A stretch of 62,834 nt of DNA from Treponema sp. (GTDB taxonomy: Bacteria; Spirochaetota; Spirochaetia; Treponematales; Breznakiellaceae), in NCBI GenBank assembly GCA_009780855.1, contig WQZG01000012.1:1-62834 (forward strand), written 5' to 3'. A program made the position numbers and the translations under genes. This document shows positions 17,011 through 25,159 of the stretch, piece after piece. The notes beneath the pieces were generated by a model that saw only the letters and a program-made list of their open reading frames with translations, was not told the DNA's origin and did not search any database. How positions within the stretch are numbered: the stretch's first letter is position 1; each line of letters opens with the position of its first letter.

Positions 17011-17029
17011 GTCAAACCGGGTTTTTTTT
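17008..17029 (+). terminator. Intrinsic terminator between loaP and the xdh-like operon
   Basis: CTGGT-CAA-ACCGG (17008-17020, five pairs with one G-U) followed by G and eight T residues (17022-17029). It ends 18 bases before the GTG start of the next gene, so it either ends the loaP transcript or is a regulated barrier in front of the xdh-like genes. Confidence 0.6.
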
Positions 17030-17047
17030 AATAAAATAAAAGGTACC

Positions 17048-19162
17048 GTGTTTGCCGACGATTATTCAGTCCCTTCAATGTATCATGTAAAAATTCTGCG
17101 TTCTCCCGCTGATCACGGACAGCTGGAAGAAATCAGGAGCCCCAAATTATCAGGTTCATATACCCTGATAACCGCGGCAGATATTCCGGGAATAAACGAA
17201 CTTTCTGATTTTCCCGCGCCTGTTATTGCTGGCAATTCCATTTCTTATATCGGCGAACCGGTGGGACTGCTTGCAGGGCCCGATTTGTTCAGACTGGAAA
17301 GCTATGCCGATAAATGCGTCATAAAGATTAAAGAACAGCCGGTCCTCCCGGACCAATCTGACCACCCGGAACAACAAGCCCTCCAGGAATCAGAGAAAAA
17401 TAATTATTTTTACAAACTGCGGTTTAATTCAGCGGATACAGAATATTTCCCCCAGGCTTCCAACCGGATTGTCACCGGTCTGTACAATACCGGAGCCGCA
17501 GATCACTGGTTCTCGGAGCCGCATACCGCAGCCGCAGATTTTACCGGGGGAAAATTAACTGTTTATACCGCAACCCAGTGGCCGTACCAGGTAAAGCGAT
17601 CATTATCAAGAGTACTTGCAATTCCGGAATCTTCAATAACAGTTATCCAGACCGAACTTGGAATTCACATGGACGGAAAACTAATGTTTTCTTCGCTTGT
17701 GTCATGCCAGGCCGCGCTTGCGGCTTATATAACCGGCAAACCGATCAAACTTAAAATTAACCGCATCGAAGGTTTCAGGTGGTCTCCAAAACGCAGCGCC
17801 AGCAAGACCGGAATTGTAAGTGTATTGGGAGATTCCGGCAGTGTGCTCAATACTGACATTAATATCTCTGTTGATATGGGAAGCCAGGATGTATTCGCAA
17901 AGGAAATTCTTGGTCAGGCCTGCCTGGGAAGTATGGGTATTTATAACCTTGGGCATCTGAACCTTGAAGGAATTGCATTAAAAACCGCGAAACCGCCCCA
18001 GGGACCCATGGAAGGTTTCGGCGCATCCCAGGGATTTTTCGCATCCGAACGCCACGTTTCACGTATAGCCGACAGCCTTCGACAGGACCCTGCCGTATGG
18101 CGCAAAGAAAATTGCCTTGGCAAAAATGACAACCTCGCTGTAGGTACATCATTAAGGGACGGAGTTCCTGTCCAGCCGCTTATAGACTCAGTTGCGGCCG
18201 GCAGCGATTATTACCGCAAATGGGCTTCCTATGAATTACTAAGAATCAACCGCAAGCAAAACTGGGAAATTTCTGAACATGAATCCAAACGCGGCATAGG
18301 CATAGCCATCGCTTACCAGGGCAGCGGTTTTTTATATCCGGGAAACGACAGGGGAATTTACAGCGTAGAAATGACTTTAGGCAAGGACGGTTCGCTGGAG
18401 ATAAGAACCAGCACCCTTATGAACCGCGAAGAAGAAAAAAAAATCTGGTGCGCTTTGGCTTTAAGAATTCTTGGCGTGGAAGAAAACCAGGTAACCGTTG
18501 TTAATTCACCGGCCAGTCCGGATTCCGGTCCGTGCTGCCTGTCCCGCAACATCACAGCTGTTACACGCCTGGTGGAACGGGGCTGCGAAGCGATCAGAAA
18601 AATGCGCTTTAGGGATCCTTTGCCAATAGTTATAAAACGTTCGGTAAAACCGGCGAAGTTTATTCCATGGAACGGCCAGAACGGCGGTGACGCCGGAGAT
18701 TCGCTGGCCTTCTGCCGCCCATCATGGGGCGCCGCGGTAACCGAAGTCGAAATTGACAATGTAACCCTGGAACCCAAAGTAAGGGGAATCTGGCTGGTTG
18801 TCGACGGCGGCAAAATCATGTCAGAGACCGGCGCCAGACGGGCACTAAAGACAGCCGCCATTAATGCCTTAAGCTGGACAACAAGGGAGCAGATAATTTA
18901 TGAAAACGGAATAATTCCGCAGAATATAATCCAGAATTATATATTTCTTACTCCGGAGGAAATCCCTCCCGTTAATATTGAATTTTTTAATAACGGTAAT
19001 TCAAATCCCAAAGGAATCGGCGAACTGCCCTGGTCCTGCATTCCAGCCTCTTATGTACAGGCGGTATCGCAGGCAATGGATTATCCTTTTGAAAAAATCC
19101 CCCTGACCGTGGAAGACATCTGGGCGGTAATGAAGAACAAACAATCGGAAGCAGCGGTATGA
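17048..19162 (+). CDS. Xanthine-dehydrogenase-like large subunit with degenerate molybdopterin motifs
   Basis: 704 aa, collinear with the molybdopterin subunit of the xanthine dehydrogenase/aldehyde oxidase family (start VKILRSPADHGQLEEI, YIGEPVGLLAG, end KGIGELPW). GTG start with AAAGG upstream. The putative catalytic Glu in KGIGE (about residue 659) is kept, but cofactor-binding motifs are eroded: the GGxFGxK region reads ELGIHMDGK (203-211), the RGFGxPQ region MEGFGASQ (321-328), and the GQG region LMNREEE (457-463). It may have an unusual activity or bind no molybdopterin. T. pallidum has, as I recall, a related gene annotated as quinoline 2-oxidoreductase. It overlaps the iron-sulphur subunit gene by 4 bases. 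Confidence 0.8.
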   Translation: MFADDYSVPSMYHVKILRSPADHGQLEEIRSPKLSGSYTLITAADIPGINELSDFPAPVIAGNSISYIGEPVGLLAGPDLFRLESYADKCVIKIKEQPVLPDQSDHPEQQALQESEKNNYFYKLRFNSADTEYFPQASNRIVTGLYNTGAADHWFSEPHTAAADFTGGKLTVYTATQWPYQVKRSLSRVLAIPESSITVIQTELGIHMDGKLMFSSLVSCQAALAAYITGKPIKLKINRIEGFRWSPKRSASKTGIVSVLGDSGSVLNTDINISVDMGSQDVFAKEILGQACLGSMGIYNLGHLNLEGIALKTAKPPQGPMEGFGASQGFFASERHVSRIADSLRQDPAVWRKENCLGKNDNLAVGTSLRDGVPVQPLIDSVAAGSDYYRKWASYELLRINRKQNWEISEHESKRGIGIAIAYQGSGFLYPGNDRGIYSVEMTLGKDGSLEIRTSTLMNREEEKKIWCALALRILGVEENQVTVVNSPASPDSGPCCLSRNITAVTRLVERGCEAIRKMRFRDPLPIVIKRSVKPAKFIPWNGQNGGDAGDSLAFCRPSWGAAVTEVEIDNVTLEPKVRGIWLVVDGGKIMSETGARRALKTAAINALSWTTREQIIYENGIIPQNIIQNYIFLTPEEIPPVNIEFFNNGNSNPKGIGELPWSCIPASYVQAVSQAMDYPFEKIPLTVEDIWAVMKNKQSEAAV

Positions 19163-19644
19163 CAATCAGTTTTATTTTAAACGGCGAGGACGTACAAATA
19201 CGGGCAGAAGCCGAACAAAGACTGATAGACATACTGCGCGGTTCATTTAACCTTGCAGGTACAAAGTCAAGCTGCAATATGGGCTGCTGCGGACTATGTT
19301 CGGTTATTTTTAACGGAGAGGTGATAAAGTCCTGCCTCATTCCCGCGCTGAGGGTAAGGGGAAGCGAAATCATTACGATTGAAGGATTTTCGCAGACCGA
19401 CGAGTACCAGGATATTCTGCACGGATTTGCAGAAGCCGGCGCTGTTAACTGCGGCTACTGCAGCAGCGGCAAGATCCTGACAGTTGAAGCACTGCTTTCC
19501 AGAAGCCCAAGGCCTTCCGCGCCGGAAATCATGCGGGCCTTCCACGGAATCAGGTGCCGCTGCACCGAGCCGGAAAGCCTGTTAAAGGCTGTTCAGATTA
19601 TTTCGGACTCCAGACAAAGGAGGCTGTATGGCCGGCGTTCCTAA
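19159..19644 (+). CDS. [2Fe-2S] subunit of the xanthine-dehydrogenase-like complex
   Basis: 161 aa electron-transfer subunit. The plant-type [2Fe-2S] site is intact in SSCNMGCCGLCSV plus the Cys of VIKSC, and the helical domain keeps CGYCSSGKI and CRCTEP, so all eight cluster cysteines are present. This contrasts with the degraded large subunit. It overlaps both neighbouring genes (4 bases upstream, 17 bases downstream), so the three subunits are made together. Confidence 0.88.
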   Translation: MTISFILNGEDVQIRAEAEQRLIDILRGSFNLAGTKSSCNMGCCGLCSVIFNGEVIKSCLIPALRVRGSEIITIEGFSQTDEYQDILHGFAEAGAVNCGYCSSGKILTVEALLSRSPRPSAPEIMRAFHGIRCRCTEPESLLKAVQIISDSRQRRLYGRRS

Positions 19645-20473
19645 CCAGGTTTTTATTCCGTCAAACCTGCATGAACTCTTTTCACTTTGGAGCCGGTTTC
19701 CCGATTCTGTTCCCTACGCGGGCGGAATTTCGTTTATAAGGTACCAGGAAAAATATCTGCCGGTACTGCCCAACAACATTTTATCACTAGAAGATATTCC
19801 CGAGCTAAGGCGGATTGCCCGTACGGAAAATTACCTGGAAATAGGCGCCATGGTCCGCCTTAACGAAATCATCAATCTGGGAAAAATTGTACCCGATGTT
19901 TTTATTAGAACTATGGAAGCAATTGCCGGATTCCATGTACAGAATACTGTAACCATAGGCGGCAATCTCTGCGATAAAAAAAACCGGCTGGACTGCAGCG
20001 CGCCGCTGTCCGCCCTGGACGCCCAGTACGAGCTTCGCAGCGCCTCTTCTTCCCGCTGGATATCCGCAACCAGGTTTTCCGAATCTGTACCGCCGGCCCT
20101 TAATCCGCAGGAACTTCTGACCCGCATAAGAATACCGCTGGAGCAATGGAATTATTCCCGTTACAGGAAATTTAAACCTCCGGGAAGCAACGAACAGGGA
20201 AGCGTAATTGTCTTTGTCGCAAAAAACGAAAAAGACATTCTTACCGATCTTCGGCTGGCCTACTCGGGCAATTATCTGCTTCAGAATAAACAAAGCGAAA
20301 ACCATTTGATCGGCAAACATCTGCCGCTGGAATTCAGGGACGCAAGGCTTTTTTATTACGACTGGAAGAAATACCTTGACAGCATAAAACCAGGCAAAAC
20401 CGCGGCAGAAGAACTGCTGACTTTTCAGATTTTGAATTTTATAGAAGACACAATTGCAGACTTTACAGATTGA
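19628..20473 (+). CDS. FAD-binding subunit of the xanthine-dehydrogenase-like complex
   Basis: 281 aa, about the length of CoxM/XdhB-type flavin subunits. The FAD-contacting segments are recognisable: PYAGGISFI near residue 30, LEIGAMVRLNEI, and NTVTIGGNLCDKKNRLDCSA. It should pass electrons between the iron-sulphur subunit and an acceptor. It overlaps the upstream gene by 17 bases and ends three bases before the promoter at 20470-20498 completes, so a new transcription unit starts at its tail. Confidence 0.82.
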   Translation: MAGVPNQVFIPSNLHELFSLWSRFPDSVPYAGGISFIRYQEKYLPVLPNNILSLEDIPELRRIARTENYLEIGAMVRLNEIINLGKIVPDVFIRTMEAIAGFHVQNTVTIGGNLCDKKNRLDCSAPLSALDAQYELRSASSSRWISATRFSESVPPALNPQELLTRIRIPLEQWNYSRYRKFKPPGSNEQGSVIVFVAKNEKDILTDLRLAYSGNYLLQNKQSENHLIGKHLPLEFRDARLFYYDWKKYLDSIKPGKTAAEELLTFQILNFIEDTIADFTD

Positions 20474-20498
20474 CCGTTAAATTGCAGAATGTTATATT
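20470..20498 (+). promoter_or_regulatory. Promoter of the regulator/glycan gene run
   Basis: -35 TTGACC (20470-20475), exactly 17 bases, -10 TATATT (20493-20498). The -35 overlaps the 3' end of the flavin-subunit gene. The predicted start near 20505 gives a leader of about 117 bases before the ATG at 20622. Confidence 0.75.
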
Positions 20499-20514
20499 GT
20501 TCATGAATTGAACA
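20498..20514. promoter_or_regulatory. Operator-like palindrome at the transcription start
   Basis: TGTTCA-TGAAT-TGAACA: perfect 6-base arms, 5-base centre, starting at the last base of the -10 box and covering the expected start site. The winged-helix protein encoded just downstream is the obvious candidate to bind it. Confidence 0.6.
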
Positions 20515-20621
20515 TTGGTTTGAAGCATTACCCAAAAACATCCCGGAGCCTGTTTCGGCGGCCCGCGGTTCTTCCTGGGTACCAGACCCGTTAAATTCCG
20601 GTTAATCCGGAAAGCCTTTTT
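20505..20621 (+). promoter_or_regulatory. Structured 5' leader of the winged-helix gene
   Basis: About 117 bases between predicted start site and ATG. It contains CTGG-GTA-CCAG / GGGT-ACCAG-ACCC alternative small hairpins (20575-20589) and ends in the terminator-like hairpin 20596-20621. CCGTTAA around 20588-20594 can also pair with TTAA(T)CGG around 20602-20610, an arrangement that would compete with the terminator stem. This is an attenuator-like layout. Confidence 0.5.
20596..20621 (+). terminator. Terminator-like hairpin directly before the start codon
   Basis: TTCCGG-TTAAT-CCGGAA (20596-20612), perfect 6-pair stem, then AGCC and five T residues (20617-20621) that abut the ATG at 20622. 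The GGAAAG of its 3' arm is also the only ribosome-binding candidate, so folding would hamper both elongation and translation. Confidence 0.55.
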
Positions 20622-21254
20622 ATGCCCGTGCACAATCCTGCAATAGACACAGAATATTTAATTCTCGAAAACATTTATGGTTCAGGCGAACAGAAAAAAA
20701 TTCTTCGCCAGAGGGATCTTGCCCATAAAACAGGAACATCCCTTGGAATGACCAACGCGATACTGCGCCGGCTTGCCCAAAAAGGCTGGATCACTATCAA
20801 AAAACTCAACTGCCGCAACATACAGTACGCGGTAACCCTTGAAGGCATAAACGAGATTATTTACCGCAGCTACAATTATTTTAAACAGACAATACGGAAC
20901 GCTGTTTACTACAAGGAAAAACTGGATAAAATTATCAAACAGGCAAAAAGCAGCAGCATCAGCGCAGTAGTGTTGATAGGCGCAAGCGACCTGGATTTTA
21001 TTATTGAGCACGCCTGCCAATGCTGCGGAATTTCTTTCCTTAAGGCAGCCGGTCCGGATACGGCCAACACCAATACAGCCAACACCAACCCGCAAAACAC
21101 GCTGCGAATTTATTCGGAAACAATTAATTATTTATTAAGCACAGCAGATAATTGCGAAAATGTTTTATATCTGTCCAAACTGCTTATAGCAAATTCGGGA
21201 TTCGCAATCAATGATCCCGAGCTGCTCTCTGTAAATAAAATATACAGCCAATAA
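20622..21254 (+). CDS. Winged-helix transcriptional regulator of the glycan locus
   Basis: 210 aa. An N-terminal winged helix-turn-helix (about 15-85: LRQRDLAHKTGTSLGMTNAI, RRLAQKGWITIKKLN) is MarR-like in style. A linker helix follows, then a second domain with SAVVLIGASDLDFIIEHACQ, resembling the Rossmann-like or CoA/NAD-binding start found in regulators of polysaccharide loci; a short TANTN repeat lies near residues 146-152. It probably binds the palindrome at 20498-20514 and autoregulates. aroB starts 4 bases downstream. Confidence 0.75.
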   Translation: MPVHNPAIDTEYLILENIYGSGEQKKILRQRDLAHKTGTSLGMTNAILRRLAQKGWITIKKLNCRNIQYAVTLEGINEIIYRSYNYFKQTIRNAVYYKEKLDKIIKQAKSSSISAVVLIGASDLDFIIEHACQCCGISFLKAAGPDTANTNTANTNPQNTLRIYSETINYLLSTADNCENVLYLSKLLIANSGFAINDPELLSVNKIYSQ

Positions 21255-21257
21255 AAT

Positions 21258-22373
21258 ATGATGTGTGAATATTCATTCAATTTTGGAAATGTAAAATCTT
21301 CGGTTTGCATCACAGACGATCTGCCCTGCGCAGCGGATGTAACAGGCAATGATAATTACCTGATTGTCTGCGACAGCAATACCGAATTTATCGCGCGCAG
21401 GATTTTTGATAAATCAGGTCAGAACCTGCCGCAGGCCAATATCTGTATTTTGAAGCCGGGTGAGACCGGCAAAAACTGGGATTCAGCGGAAGCGATACTT
21501 GGAAAAGCGTCCCGGGCCGGACTGGACAGGAGCAGCGTTTTTATCGGAGCAGGCGGCGGCGTAGTCAGCGACCTGACCGCGTTTGCGGCTTCGGTTTATA
21601 TGAGGGGAGTACGGGTAAGGCTGGTTTCCACAACACTGCTTGGCATGGTGGACGCTTCTGTCGGCGGCAAGACCGGGTTCGATCTTTTTGGAATCAAAAA
21701 CCTTGTTGGTACATTTTACCCGGCAGAGAAAGTTTTTATTCCGGTATCCAGTCTGGACAGCCTGCCCAAACCCGAATGGAAATCCGGCATGGCCGAACTG
21801 ATAAAAACCGCTGTACTGGCCGGCGATGATTTTTTGGCAATGGTAAAAACACTAAAGACCGGTACGCAAAACCTGGGCGCCGCCATCGCGAAGGCTGTGG
21901 AATTCAAGGGCCGGATTGTTGAAGAAGATCCAAAAGAAACAGGCCATGCCAGAATACTTCTTAACCTGGGCCATACCTTTGGGCATGCCCTGGAATCTTC
22001 AGTAGGTTTTGGAAAAATCTCACACGGGGAAGCGGTTGCCTGGGGAATGGCCCGCTCCTGCGAACTCGGCCTGCTGCTCGGCATTACTTCAAAAGAACGC
22101 GTGGCCCAAATTGCCGATGTCCTTCGCGTTTTTGAATACAACACAAAAACCCCGTATCCGGGGATGGACATAAAAAAATATATGGAAGCCATCGTATCCG
22201 ATAAAAAAATTAAATCCAAAAAATTGCGGTTTATAATACCAACATCTTTTCCGACGGCGGGGCTGACAGCAGGGACGGCATCAAGACCGGCGGCTGCATT
22301 TGGAGCGCAGACAGCAGTGCTTGAGGATTTTTCAGTATTGGAACGTTTAATCAACGGGGAGTACAGCGTTTGA
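21258..22373 (+). CDS. aroB: 3-dehydroquinate synthase
   Basis: 371 aa. It converts 3-deoxy-D-arabino-heptulosonate 7-phosphate to 3-dehydroquinate in the shikimate pathway. Family signatures are present: GAGGGVVSDL, TTLLGMVDASVGGKTGFD, SGMAELIKT, and the metal-binding NLGHTFGHALE. The usual GGGVVGDL carries Ser for Gly here. A sugar-phosphate cyclase with another product cannot be excluded, and placement at the head of a glycan locus is unusual for aroB. It overlaps the next gene through TTGA. Confidence 0.85.
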   Translation: MMCEYSFNFGNVKSSVCITDDLPCAADVTGNDNYLIVCDSNTEFIARRIFDKSGQNLPQANICILKPGETGKNWDSAEAILGKASRAGLDRSSVFIGAGGGVVSDLTAFAASVYMRGVRVRLVSTTLLGMVDASVGGKTGFDLFGIKNLVGTFYPAEKVFIPVSSLDSLPKPEWKSGMAELIKTAVLAGDDFLAMVKTLKTGTQNLGAAIAKAVEFKGRIVEEDPKETGHARILLNLGHTFGHALESSVGFGKISHGEAVAWGMARSCELGLLLGITSKERVAQIADVLRVFEYNTKTPYPGMDIKKYMEAIVSDKKIKSKKLRFIIPTSFPTAGLTAGTASRPAAAFGAQTAVLEDFSVLERLINGEYSV

Positions 22374-23935
22374 AAAAATATATCTTTTTAATAATGGTTT
22401 TATTAACTGCCGCCATCATTTTTGCAGAGGAAGGCCCGGATACGGTTTACGTTATAAGGCAAACCGATTTTGATGTCACCGGCCGCAGCATGCCATATTA
22501 CCTGAACATATACGGAGAGTTTAAAGAAGGTGAATACATTCACGGCAAAGAAAACCTTGATAAATACATCGCGCTTAAAATCCAGTTATTAAACAACCAG
22601 CGTGTACTTGATGATCAGGCAATAAGCATAGAATATTTTTTGGGTGATCCCGAGGCCGACGGAGCGTTACCTGTAAGGCTGCTTGTCCATGTTACGGACA
22701 CCTGGAATTTTATTGTCCTCCCCTACCCCAAATACGATTCCAACGACGGCTTAAGCCTGACATTAAAAATAAGGGATTATAATTTTTTGGGAACAATGAG
22801 CCCTTTGCGCATTGATCTTGGTTATAAATACGACACCAGCAACAGGCACAGTTTTAATTTTGTATTTGATTCCGATACTCCGTTCAGGGCTTTTAATCTT
22901 GACTGGAATTTTAATTTTGACCACAAATTCAACTGGATACTGGGCGCGCCGCTTTATTACCAGAATGTAACAGGCGTCTCGGTGCGGCTTCCATGGCAGT
23001 CAACGGCTTTTACAGTAGGCTACAATCACTACCTTACTTTTAACGAAGAAATCGCCGCGGAAGATAAAGCGTTCTATAACAATACAAAAGATTACTACGA
23101 TCCCTACGGCGCCTCAGAATTATTTTCATACTGGAGTATTCCCCTGGGAGTGCAGGTAGCCGACTGGGGCGGACTTTATTATACTCCGGGCCTGTCCGGG
23201 AAAATAAGCTACCCGTACGGACAAATGGATGACCCGCATAAACCAATAACAACATTAAGCCAGACAATAGGATTCGGCAGGATTGACTGGATTGGAAATT
23301 TCCGCAAAGGCGTTACAGCTTCGATAGGAAACTGGAACAGCTGGTACTTTGACCGCAGCGACGCTCCGCTTTCAATAAGCATGGATTTAAACGCCGCTGT
23401 TTATTGGCCCTTTAGTAATATATTGGGGGTCACAGCCAGACTAAGGTACAGGCAATGGTGGCAATGGTCGGAGAGAAAAAGCGGCTGGGTAGCCTATACC
23501 GCTGCAGGAGACGTATTGCGCGGAGTGCTCGACAGCGACATCTACGCGAACAGCATGCTGTCGCTTAACCTTGATCTGCCGGTAAAAGTATTAAGGTTCT
23601 GGCCTTCGGAATGGTTCGGCAAATCAAAGCTGCGGTATTTTAATTTTGAAATGTTTATGTCTCCGTTTATGGACATTGCGCTTCTTGACGGTCCGTACAG
23701 TAAACTTAAAAATCAATACAATCCTTCCGCGGCAAAAACCAATTTTGATTTAAGCGACATCATTACAACGACAGGCCTGGAAGTAATTGTCTACCCTGCG
23801 ATAACCCGCAGTTTTTTTATCCGCGGCAGTCTTGGCTACAACCTTCAAAAAATCGCGGAGAGGGGCCTGCCGTTAAAATGGGGATTTTTCCCTTCCTGGG
23901 ACGAAATCTACATCGGTGTTGATTTATATTATTAA
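22370..23935 (+). CDS. Outer-membrane beta-barrel protein with POTRA-like N-terminus
   Basis: 521 aa, TTG start within the TTGA that ends aroB, with GGGGAG upstream. A signal peptide (KKYIFLIMVLLTAAIIFA) is followed by a mixed alpha/beta region (about 20-115) with POTRA character and then barrel strands; NDGLSLTLKIRDYNFLGTMS recalls the segment where Omp85-family barrels begin, and the protein ends in aromatic VDLYY. It may assist surface export or assembly. Family assignment is tentative. The gap to the next gene is 33 bases. Confidence 0.55.
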   Translation: MKKYIFLIMVLLTAAIIFAEEGPDTVYVIRQTDFDVTGRSMPYYLNIYGEFKEGEYIHGKENLDKYIALKIQLLNNQRVLDDQAISIEYFLGDPEADGALPVRLLVHVTDTWNFIVLPYPKYDSNDGLSLTLKIRDYNFLGTMSPLRIDLGYKYDTSNRHSFNFVFDSDTPFRAFNLDWNFNFDHKFNWILGAPLYYQNVTGVSVRLPWQSTAFTVGYNHYLTFNEEIAAEDKAFYNNTKDYYDPYGASELFSYWSIPLGVQVADWGGLYYTPGLSGKISYPYGQMDDPHKPITTLSQTIGFGRIDWIGNFRKGVTASIGNWNSWYFDRSDAPLSISMDLNAAVYWPFSNILGVTARLRYRQWWQWSERKSGWVAYTAAGDVLRGVLDSDIYANSMLSLNLDLPVKVLRFWPSEWFGKSKLRYFNFEMFMSPFMDIALLDGPYSKLKNQYNPSAAKTNFDLSDIITTTGLEVIVYPAITRSFFIRGSLGYNLQKIAERGLPLKWGFFPSWDEIYIGVDLYY

Positions 23936-23968
23936 ACAAAAAAATATACATAAAAATCAGATTTTGAA

Positions 23969-25129
23969 ATGACAGAACAGGAACTGCAGCAATTAATACA
24001 GGGCGGCGAATCCAGCAAGGTTCAGTTTAAGGAACGCCTTCCGCACCCAGATAGTTTTGCCCACGAACTTATTGCTTTTGCCAACTCGGCAGGCGGCAAG
24101 ATAATTATCGGTGTCAATGATAAAACCGGTGAATTAAACGGACTTTCTTTTGATGAAATACAATTAACAAACCAGCAAATTGTAAACATTGCATCACAAA
24201 AAGTTTATCCTCCGGTTTTTATTACTTCCGAAACTATCTCCGTAAACAATCAACAGATTTTGATTATCAATATTGAAGAGGGACTTTCAAAACCATATAA
24301 GGATTCAAACGGAACCATTTATTTAAAAAACGGATCTGATAAACGTAAAGTAACATCCAATGATGAAATTGCCAGACTTTTGGGCAGCAAGAGTCTACTG
24401 GCTGATGAAACTGAAATTTATGAAACCAGTAAAAATGATGTTGCTGTTTGGTTATTTGCGGATTATTTTAAAAAAGAATTCGGAATGTCGTATGAAGAAA
24501 AAGGCTTAACAGAAGAACAAGCCCTAATTGCAAAGAAGGTTATCAGAAACAACCATTTAACTCTTGCAGGTCTGTTGTTCTTTGCTTTTGAACCGCAAAA
24601 GTACCGGCCGGCATTTACCGTTAAAACAGTTACATTTATCGGAAACGATATTGGCAGCAACAATTACCGCAGCAAACCAGAGGATTTAACCGGAATAATA
24701 CCGGAACTTTTTAAACAGGGAATGCAGTATTTAAAAAGCAGCATTAGATATTTACAGAACGGACAGGGATTCAATTCCCACGGAATTCCTGAAGTCTCAA
24801 TTATTGCGTTAGAAGAAGTTTTACAGAACGCACTGATCCACAGGGATTATTTTAAAAACGCGCCGGTCAGACTTTTAATTTTTGATAACCGAATTGAAAT
24901 AATCAGCCCCGGTAAACTGCCCAACAGCCTGACTGTCGAAGAAATTAAATACGGAAATCCCGTAATACGCAATAACCAGATTGCCATGTTCGCCAGCCGC
25001 ACCCTGCCCTACAGCGGGCTGGGTTCAGGAATACGGCGCGCCCTTAACGGACAGCCTGACATGGAATTTATTAATGACATAGCAGGCGATCAATTTATCG
25101 TAAAATTTCCGCGCAAACCGGAAGTATAG
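23969..25129 (+). CDS. AlbA_2 / RecG-like putative DNA-binding ATPase-domain protein
   Basis: 386 aa. The N-terminal Schlafen-like AlbA_2 domain (about 5-140) shows ESSKVQFKERL, IAFANSAGGKIIIGVND and GTIYLKNGSDKRKVTS; the C-terminal part (about 270-380) resembles the HATPase_c_4 domain (EEVLQNALIHRDYF, SGLGSGIRRAL). Such proteins are common accessory genes in bacteria, annotated as ATP-binding or RecG-like transcriptional regulators; helicase motifs are absent. It is one of three ATPase-type accessory genes around the ABC exporter. Confidence 0.85.
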   Translation: MTEQELQQLIQGGESSKVQFKERLPHPDSFAHELIAFANSAGGKIIIGVNDKTGELNGLSFDEIQLTNQQIVNIASQKVYPPVFITSETISVNNQQILIINIEEGLSKPYKDSNGTIYLKNGSDKRKVTSNDEIARLLGSKSLLADETEIYETSKNDVAVWLFADYFKKEFGMSYEEKGLTEEQALIAKKVIRNNHLTLAGLLFFAFEPQKYRPAFTVKTVTFIGNDIGSNNYRSKPEDLTGIIPELFKQGMQYLKSSIRYLQNGQGFNSHGIPEVSIIALEEVLQNALIHRDYFKNAPVRLLIFDNRIEIISPGKLPNSLTVEEIKYGNPVIRNNQIAMFASRTLPYSGLGSGIRRALNGQPDMEFINDIAGDQFIVKFPRKPEV

Positions 25130-25159
25130 TAAACCGTAATCATTAGAAAACAGTAACCA

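Noticed and set aside
21716..22354. 212-codon minus-strand frame inside aroB
   Set aside because: Antisense shadow of a conserved gene, Ser/Ala/Pro-rich, with no recognisable domain.
21258..22373. AroB as a valiolone-type sugar-phosphate cyclase
   Set aside because: Motifs fit 3-dehydroquinate synthase along the length; position in a glycan locus alone is not enough to change the call.
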